In this document: positions 14,002-18,739 of the stretch, in pieces
Layout: each line of letters opens with the position of its first letter
Numbering within the stretch: the first letter of the stretch is position 1
Position numbers and translations under genes: made by a program
DNA from: an uncultured Collinsella sp.
GTDB taxonomy: Bacteria > Actinomycetota > Coriobacteriia > Coriobacteriales > Coriobacteriaceae
Direction of reading: 5' to 3'
Assembly: GCA_900541175.1 (NCBI GenBank)
Contig: UQIT01000035.1
Coordinates: 1-18,739 of the forward strand
Length of the DNA stretch: 18,739 nt
Notes under the pieces: generated by a model
Told to the model about the DNA's origin: nothing
Databases searched by the model: none
The model's input: the letters and a program-made list of their open reading frames with translations, nothing else

Positions 14002-14397
14002 ATGCAAAAGCTCCTTGCGCAGATCATGAAATTTGGCGTCGTCGGTGTCATTGCCACGGTTATCGACTTTGGCATTATGAATCTGCTCCACTACGGTCTG
14101 GGCCTCAACATCCTAATCGCCAACACCAGCGGCTTTATCATCTCACTCATCTTTAACTACCTCGCAAGCATGAAGTACGTGTTTGCGCACAAGGAAGGCA
14201 TGAGCCGCCGCCGCGAGTTCATCATCTTTGTCGTGCTGTCCGTGATCGGTTTGGTGCTCAACGACGGCATCGTGCTGGTGCTCAACGCCGGCCTGGGACT
14301 CGAGGCCAATATCGCCAAGATCTGCGCCACCGCACTTGTCATGGTCTACAACTTTGTGACCCGAAAAATCTTCCTGGAGGGCGACGAGACCAAGTAG
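14002..14397 (+). CDS. GtrA-family membrane protein (first copy)
   Basis: A 131-residue protein with four predicted membrane helices (about 10-30, 36-55, 73-95, 102-120), matching the GtrA family. Members are thought to help move polyprenyl-linked sugars across the membrane for cell-wall or surface-polysaccharide glycosylation. The family core FNYLASMKYVF and the closing YNFVTRKIFLEG are present. I chose the ATG at 14002, just after AGGCAGG, over a longer in-frame reading whose first 21 residues look unlike the family. A second copy follows 219 bases on. No glycosyltransferase partner is in the window. Confidence 0.92.
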   Translation: MQKLLAQIMKFGVVGVIATVIDFGIMNLLHYGLGLNILIANTSGFIISLIFNYLASMKYVFAHKEGMSRRREFIIFVVLSVIGLVLNDGIVLVLNAGLGLEANIAKICATALVMVYNFVTRKIFLEGDETK

Positions 14398-14418
14398 CTC
14401 GAAACCCCTGCAGCATTA

Positions 14419-14468
14419 CGGCGCCCACGGACGACGTGCACTCAGCGCAGTATCGTCCGTGGGTGCCG
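14419..14468 (+). terminator. 16-bp stem-loop between the two GtrA genes
   Basis: CGGCGCCCACGGACGA (14419-14434) pairs with TCGTCCGTGGGTGCCG (14453-14468) with one G-U pair and an 18-base loop. Only CTCGTTT follows, so the U-tail is weak; it may be a partial terminator or an RNA stabiliser. Confidence 0.6.
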
Positions 14469-14480
14469 CTCGTTTACGGG

Positions 14481-14519
14481 CAAATTTTCAACGTTTGCGG
14501 ATTAGCTCTTGAAAATTTG
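14481..14519. repeat. 11-bp inverted repeat upstream of the second GtrA gene
   Basis: CAAATTTTCAA (14481-14491) and TTGAAAATTTG (14509-14519) are exact reverse complements, 17 bases apart. The A/T-rich arms in a GC-rich genome, about 100 bases before the next start, suit an operator, but no promoter could be fixed nearby. Confidence 0.6.
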
Positions 14520-14616
14520 GCGAGTTCATATAGTTCTTGGCAAAGACCTTACGTTTCCCTTGTAAAAGCTCTAAAGTATCCTTTGCTCGATTCATCAACG
14601 CATTGGATGTGATTAC

Positions 14617-15024
14617 GTGCGCAAGGCGCTGGCACAACCTCATACCAAGCAGTTCCTCAAGTTTGCTGTCGTGGGTCTTATCTCCTTTGGCATCGACTGG
14701 GGCATGCTCATTGCGCTCGTCGAGCTGTTCCACCTCGACTTTTTGATGAGCACCACGGTTTCGTTTATCACGTCCGTCGTGGTCAACTACTGGCTCAGCA
14801 TGAAGTACGTGTTCGACCACCGCGAAGGCATGAGCCGCAAGCGCGAGTTCACGATCTTCACCATCCTGTCGGTGATCGGCCTGGGCCTCAACGACCTGTA
14901 CATGTTTGTGGGCGTCACGTTTTTGAGCATCGGCTACCAGGCCATGAAGGCCATCGCCACGTTCCTCGTCACCTGGTACAACTACTTCAGCCGCCGCTTC
15001 TTCCTCGAGGGCGCACGGTCATAG
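14617..15024 (+). CDS. GtrA-family membrane protein (second copy)
   Basis: A 135-residue four-helix protein (about 14-36, 42-60, 78-100, 107-125), clearly paralogous to the preceding gene. Both share NY, SMKYVF, EGMSR, REF, LSVIGL and LND in the same order, and a closing FLEG. The expected role is membrane transfer of lipid-linked sugars. The start is GTG at 14617, with GGATGTG about seven bases before it as a weak ribosome site. It may have its own promoter, because a stem-loop and 219 bases separate it from the first copy. A strong terminator follows. Confidence 0.92.
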   Translation: MRKALAQPHTKQFLKFAVVGLISFGIDWGMLIALVELFHLDFLMSTTVSFITSVVVNYWLSMKYVFDHREGMSRKREFTIFTILSVIGLGLNDLYMFVGVTFLSIGYQAMKAIATFLVTWYNYFSRRFFLEGARS

Positions 15025-15050
15025 TCGATTCACTATTTGCTTGAATGTAT

Positions 15051-15085
15051 AACCGGTTGGAATTCCCGTTCCAACCGGTTTTTTT
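15051..15085 (+). terminator. Strong intrinsic terminator after the GtrA genes
   Basis: AACCGGTTGGAA (15051-15062) and TTCCAACCGGTT (15069-15080) form a perfect 12-bp stem with a six-base loop, running straight into a T-tract ending at 15085. Confidence 0.97.
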
Positions 15086-15103
15086 GTTTGCAGAGCCTGC
15101 CGA

Positions 15104-15428
15104 GGAAAGCGCACAAGGCGGGCCGCAGCGTCGGAATGGGTAGTAGTTTCCCCATGGTCGCCCCGCGGAAAGCGCGTCCCAGATTGCAGCCTCAGAACGG
15201 GACACAGCTTCCGCAACGTGGCTCTAGCGGAAAGCGCATCCCAAAATCGATGCCCAATACGGTCCGCAGCTTCCCAATGGGCGCTGCTTCGGAAAGTCTA
15301 TCCCGGAATGAGCCCTCAGAGCGGAACACGCTTTCCGAAACCCGCCCCAACGGGAAGCTGCGTCCCGGAATTCGCCTACAGGGCGGGATGCAATTTCCGG
15401 TTGAGCCTCGATTGGGAAATGACGTCCC
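15104..15428. repeat. Array of eleven imperfect palindromes alternating in orientation, about 31 bases apart
   Basis: Sites start at 15104, 15138, 15167, 15199, 15229, 15261, 15291, 15323, 15352, 15385 and 15414, a mean step of 31.0 bases. Odd sites read about GGAAAGCGCRTCCC; even sites read about GGGACRCAGCTTCC, near the reverse complement of the odd ones. Each is itself an imperfect palindrome of the form GGRAn(6-7)TYCC; the first site is degenerate at its right end. Adjacent sites can pair into hairpins with loops of 16-18 bases. The array fills the gap between two facing terminators and has no credible gene. It resembles alternating REP/BIME arrays in design, though not in sequence. Confidence 0.85.
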
Positions 15429-15435
15429 ATTCGTA

Positions 15436-15476
15436 TAAAAACGGGCGTCTCGGATGTTTGTCCGAACCGCCCGTTT
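15436..15476 (-). terminator. Intrinsic terminator of the DUF4430 gene pair
   Basis: On the minus strand AAACGGGCG (15476-15468) pairs with CGCCCGTTT (15447-15439) and the U-run TTTTTA follows. An inner CGGA/TCCG stem supports the loop. It lies about 20 bases past the stop of the DUF4430 gene. Confidence 0.9.
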
Positions 15477-15496
15477 GATGCGATATGTCGAGGCCC

Positions 15497-16372
15497 CTAG
15501 CCTGTCACGTAATACCAGACCACGTTGTCGCCGTTTGAGAGAACGTAGTTGCTGCAGGCTGTCATGGGCGTTGTGCCGTTGACGGAATAACACCAGCCGC
15601 TACCGCTTCCATAGTTTTCATCCTTCTCGGCCAGGCCACCGATGGCGGCAACATAAGTGCCAAACGACGAGCCACGCGCATTTATAGAAATACCCAGCGC
15701 GCAGAGAGCGTCGTAGGCAGTTGCTCCCTCATTAAAGGTGTAGGTACCACCAGCGGACACAGGATTGCCCACAGCGCTCGAAGTAACCGAGACAGTCACG
15801 GTAACGTAGCTAGACTCCTGAGAGACGCTCTGGTTGCCCGAGGGGGCATTACTGTTATCAGGAACGGCAGAAGGCCCACCGGACGTTGCCGAATTCTGAG
15901 AAGCCGACTGACTGTTGTCAGTCTTTTTATTTCCTGCTCCTTTTTCGCCGGACTTCTTGCTATCCGAGTTCTTGTCCGATTCCTTGTCCGAAGACTCGGA
16001 ATCTTTCTTGGAGTCAGATTTGTCAGAACCCCTAGACCCGTCATTCGTATCATCAGAAGATTTGGAATCCTTGGACCCGGCCTTGCCCGAAGCGACAGTC
16101 GAGCCGGACCCATTGCCATCCTTGGCGACGATGCTCTCCCCCGCCACGGTCTGGACGATCCAATCAATGGACCAAGCACCGCTCTCGGAGGGATGAACAA
16201 AGCCCAGAGAGACCACGATCAGAACGACGCATGCGGCAGTCAGAACGCCAAGGAGCGCCTTCCGTCGAGGAGCGGACGCCGCCGAAGCGGCGCCCTTTTG
16301 CTTTGGATCATCGAGCTGGATAAACGAGGAGTCGGGCTGTTGCCCGTTGGCCTCCTTGGGCTTATCGGGCAT
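15497..16372 (-). CDS. Membrane-anchored DUF4430-domain surface protein
   Basis: A 291-residue protein. A cytoplasmic N-terminus (1-37) ends in basic PRRK. One membrane helix follows at about 39-59, then a long Ser/Asp/Lys-rich linker (about 85-190), then a C-terminal DUF4430 domain (about 191-291) with GATAYDALCALGI, IGGLAEKD, SGWCYSVNG and NGDNVVWYYV. DUF4430 is related to the C-terminal domain of transcobalamin and intrinsic factor; the ligand here is unknown. The ATG at 16372 has AAGGGTG six bases upstream and lies inside the end of the preceding gene, overlapping it by 11 bases, so translation is probably coupled. A GTG three codons earlier lacks a spaced ribosome site. The repetitive linker is typical of wall-spanning stalks. 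Confidence 0.88.
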   Translation of the reverse strand: MPDKPKEANGQQPDSSFIQLDDPKQKGAASAASAPRRKALLGVLTAACVVLIVVSLGFVHPSESGAWSIDWIVQTVAGESIVAKDGNGSGSTVASGKAGSKDSKSSDDTNDGSRGSDKSDSKKDSESSDKESDKNSDSKKSGEKGAGNKKTDNSQSASQNSATSGGPSAVPDNSNAPSGNQSVSQESSYVTVTVSVTSSAVGNPVSAGGTYTFNEGATAYDALCALGISINARGSSFGTYVAAIGGLAEKDENYGSGSGWCYSVNGTTPMTACSNYVLSNGDNVVWYYVTG

Positions 16373-18739
16373 TACCGTCACCCTTGCCGCGCTTGGTCAG
16401 CACGAAGACGGCGATGAGCGCAAGGCCAATCACGCCGGCGGCGATGCCAACGATGGCGAGCGGGTTGGTGCCCGTCTCCTGCTCGGAAGCACCAGAGGAC
16501 TTCTTAGCAGTGGTCGTGGAAGCAGCGCCCGTATCGGACTTGGAATCGGACTTCTTGTCGGACTTGCTGTCCTTCTTCTCAGACTTCTTCTCATCCTTCT
16601 TGTCGGACTTATCGGAGCCCTTCTTGTCGGACTTGTTTTCCTTGGTCTCGGTCTTGGTCGACACCGTCGTCTTGGTCACCGGCTTCTGACCCGGGGCGAT
16701 AGCGCCGCCGGCCTGCGGGCCCTTAGAGCCGGAACCAGCGCCGGAACCCGTACCAGTGCCCGTGCCGGTACCAGTACCAGAACCGCTGCCGCCGCTGGAG
16801 CCAGAACCGCCATTGTCACCAGAATTGGTGGCATTCTTGGTCCACTTGGCATACAGCGTCAGATCGGCCGTCACCGGCGTACTGAAGTCATACGCTTGCG
16901 TGCACGCCTCATCGGTATACCAACCGCCGAAGGTATAGCCCTTGCGACGCGGTTTTACAGCAGGCTCCGTAGCAGTTTTACCAGCCTTAATACGTTGGGA
17001 ATCGAGCACAATAGAATCTGCACCATTTGCGTCAAACGAGACAGTATAGCGATTGACCTTCTGGCCATTTCCCTTAATCGCGAACAACTTGCCCGAATCG
17101 TTAGCGTAGTAGAGTGAACCATCAGAACCGACCGAAATCGACGACATGCAGTACTGCTGGTTCTCGGCCGACGGTCTATAGAGCAGCTCAGCCTCTTCGT
17201 CACCTATGCGATAGCGATAAATGCCGCCAGGATTATTGTTGGACGTAAAGTATACATAGGTATGACCATCTTGAATGGAAACCACAGGCTGTGACTTAAC
17301 ATCGCCGCTGCCCGTAAAACCACTTGCAGAAGAATCCTCGCGGATGAAGTTACCGTCTGCCTTATAAATTGAATAATCGACCGTAAGCGTATCGGCGTCG
17401 ATAATTGCAAGCTGACCATAGTGGCTCGTAAGACTGTTTTGGGGACCGCCCATAAAGGACTCAATCGACGTGCCGCCAACTACAATCTTACCGTTGACAA
17501 ACACGGGTGTAGAGGTCGAGCTGCTGCCAAACGTAACTTTACCCAGTTCTGAAAGGGCCCCATCATTAGCGATAGCAATTTTATGGAGCGTGCCATCGGC
17601 ACTCACAACGTAAGCAGTAGCCCCATCAACAAGCACGTTCGCGCGAACGCGATCGGCGATCTTAAGCTTTGCTACGGTCTTTCCAGTCGAAGGATCAACC
17701 GTGCTGACAGTGCCTGAATCATCCGCGATAACGCCATAGTCGCCCGAGAACGCCATGCCAGCCCAGTAATAGCCCTTGCTGTTTTCATTCTTGTGCTGCC
17801 ACATGACTTTACCGTCAGAAATACGAACACAAAGCAGGTAGCCGTCACTCGAGTCAATCCAATCGGCCGAAGCGGTACCAAAATAGGCATAGCCATCGCG
17901 AACCGAAACAGAAGCAAGCGACTGCTGCGCGCCATCGGGACCGGCCGGCAACCCATCGGTAACCCAAACCGTCGCAAGCACATCAACCGTTAAGGCCTGA
18001 AGACGACCGCCTGAAAGCGGAACAAGCACAACACCATTGGTATATACCATGCGTGAGGTGGAATCAATTGCAGCAGCCAAAGGTGACTCTAGAACGGTCT
18101 TGCCCGTCTCGACATCCTTTTTGAGCAATTTAGAACCAACTGCCACATAGAGATAGTCACCGATCAGCAACGCATCGGAAACACCCTTATTGCCGTCCGC
18201 ACGCGTCTTAAGCTCGCTTACCCATTTCTCATCTGCATCCTTAGTGGGCACAGGTGCGTCGGTAACCTTGTCGGCACTTGTAAAGCCCGACCAGTCGCAA
18301 TCCCAGTTAGGGCGTGCAGCGCTCGGATTAAGAACAACGTTGTCGACACCGGGCAAAGTATCCCCAGGGGCGTAAGCCCAAACGACCTTATCGCCCGACT
18401 TAAGCACGTAGTCGTTATCGAGTTGAGTTCCAGGAACGCCGTTGACAAAGAACGACCAAGCGCCGGACAGCTCGGTACCATCAAGCGGAGAAACGAGGCT
18501 ATGGACACCCCAATAGCCGAATTGGTCGTACATCTTGGACTCGATGCCAAGGGCGTCGAAATAGGTAGCGGAGGCATCCTTGATCGACGTGCCCTTAACA
18601 AACACCTGGGTCGACGGGCTCGTCCAACGCTGAGCCATCCCGGCCTTTTTGCCAATAATCTCCATCGTGACGGAAACCTGCTCGGGCGCGGGGTCGCCGT
18701 ACTTCGAGTAGCACCAGACGACGGAGTCGCCGTCCTTGA
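16362..18739 (-). CDS. Large surface protein: DUF4430, PQQ-type beta-propeller, InlB-type repeat, C-terminal anchor (5' end outside window)
   Basis: The frame is open to the right edge, so the start is missing; at least 792 residues are visible. Numbering from the in-frame Met at 18665: upstream residues include DGDSVVWCYSKYG, the end of one DUF4430 domain; a second DUF4430 domain spans about 1-98 (DALGI, GAWSFFVNG, SGDKVVWAY). About 145-535 shows repeated propeller blades (for example SDGKVMWQHK, DGTLHKIAI, DGSLYYANDSGKLFAI). About 540-608 is an InlB B-type repeat (YTFGGWYTDEACTQAYDF, LYAKWTKN). A Gly/Ser/Thr then Lys/Ser/Asp linker leads to a membrane helix at 735-757 and the tail KRGKGDGNAR. 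EQETG just before the helix is a poor match to a sortase LPxTG site. It is probably exported and anchored; the ligand is unknown. Codon 18665 is not the true start. Confidence 0.88.
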   Translation of the reverse strand, partial: KDGDSVVWCYSKYGDPAPEQVSVTMEIIGKKAGMAQRWTSPSTQVFVKGTSIKDASATYFDALGIESKMYDQFGYWGVHSLVSPLDGTELSGAWSFFVNGVPGTQLDNDYVLKSGDKVVWAYAPGDTLPGVDNVVLNPSAARPNWDCDWSGFTSADKVTDAPVPTKDADEKWVSELKTRADGNKGVSDALLIGDYLYVAVGSKLLKKDVETGKTVLESPLAAAIDSTSRMVYTNGVVLVPLSGGRLQALTVDVLATVWVTDGLPAGPDGAQQSLASVSVRDGYAYFGTASADWIDSSDGYLLCVRISDGKVMWQHKNENSKGYYWAGMAFSGDYGVIADDSGTVSTVDPSTGKTVAKLKIADRVRANVLVDGATAYVVSADGTLHKIAIANDGALSELGKVTFGSSSTSTPVFVNGKIVVGGTSIESFMGGPQNSLTSHYGQLAIIDADTLTVDYSIYKADGNFIREDSSASGFTGSGDVKSQPVVSIQDGHTYVYFTSNNNPGGIYRYRIGDEEAELLYRPSAENQQYCMSSISVGSDGSLYYANDSGKLFAIKGNGQKVNRYTVSFDANGADSIVLDSQRIKAGKTATEPAVKPRRKGYTFGGWYTDEACTQAYDFSTPVTADLTLYAKWTKNATNSGDNGGSGSSGGSGSGTGTGTGTGTGSGAGSGSKGPQAGGAIAPGQKPVTKTTVSTKTETKENKSDKKGSDKSDKKDEKKSEKKDSKSDKKSDSKSDTGAASTTTAKKSSGASEQETGTNPLAIVGIAAGVIGLALIAVFVLTKRGKGDGNAR
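16748..16779 (-). repeat. Six-base tandem repeat encoding a Thr-Gly tract
   Basis: Short units of the type GTACCN/GTGCCN repeat about five times and encode alternating Thr and Gly (about residues 630-640) in the linker of the large surface protein. Units differ at third positions, so slippage is possible but the tract is not perfectly uniform. Confidence 0.6.

Noticed and set aside
15104..15428. CRISPR array
   Set aside because: The repeats are degenerate, alternate in orientation and are only about 14 bases long, the intervening stretches resemble one another, and no cas gene is present.
15037..15593. Open frames on both strands across the palindrome array (133 codons each), giving proteins with repeating Phe-Pro/Gly-Lys motifs
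   Set aside because: They translate the DNA repeats. Unit lengths vary (62, 62, 61, 63 bases), so the frame is not preserved from unit to unit, there is no ribosome site, and both frames run through flanking terminators.
15497..18739. Cobalamin riboswitch linked to the DUF4430 genes
   Set aside because: The 5' end of the operon lies beyond the window and no such motif is seen in the visible part.

Overview
The window is about 18.7 kb of a GC-rich bacterial chromosome. Gene content points to a gut actinobacterium of the class Coriobacteriia, most likely Collinsella or a close relative. The pointers are a class III (Firmicutes-type) fructose-1,6-bisphosphatase, a short-chain dehydrogenase resembling bile-acid 12alpha-hydroxysteroid dehydrogenases, paired GtrA membrane proteins, and large DUF4430/PQQ-propeller surface proteins. 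The taxonomic call is inference from recalled family resemblance, not from a search. No tRNA, rRNA, cas gene, transposase or phage gene was recognised.

Layout, left to right. (1) 59-859, minus: an SDR oxidoreductase, followed by a hairpin. (2) 1154-2929, plus: a tail-anchored coiled-coil protein of unknown function. (3) About 330 bases rich in palindromes. (4) 5698-3264, minus: a probable operon of a DUF3267-type membrane zinc metalloprotease, queH and queA. QueA makes epoxyqueuosine in tRNA and QueH reduces it to queuosine, so the last two steps of queuosine synthesis are adjacent. (5) 5831-9237, plus: a divergent methionyl-tRNA synthetase-like class I ligase, a 115-base region with two competing inverted-repeat structures, then an RsmB/RsmF-type RNA cytosine-5 methyltransferase. 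(6) 9432-9262, minus: a 56-residue one-helix membrane protein. (7) 9624-10715, plus: a TIM-barrel-like protein of unknown function with a clear terminator. (8) 11686-10796, minus: a DegV/FakB fatty-acid-binding protein. (9) 12007-15024, plus: class III fbp and two GtrA paralogues, ending in a strong terminator. (10) 15086-15435: no gene, but eleven short imperfect palindromes in alternating orientation about 31 bases apart. (11) 18739-15497, minus: two overlapping genes for cell-surface proteins with DUF4430 domains. The first is cut by the right edge and also carries a PQQ-type beta-propeller, an InlB-type repeat and a C-terminal membrane anchor.

The window mixes RNA modification and translation genes (queH, queA, the aaRS-like gene, the rRNA/tRNA methyltransferase) with central metabolism (fbp), lipid handling (DegV) and envelope proteins. 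The least explained items are the 31-base-spaced palindrome array, the divergent MetRS-like enzyme, the nested inverted repeats at 7993-8115, and the DUF4430 surface pair. Protein residue numbers refer to the starts chosen here, except for the edge-truncated protein, which is numbered from its Met codon at 18665.
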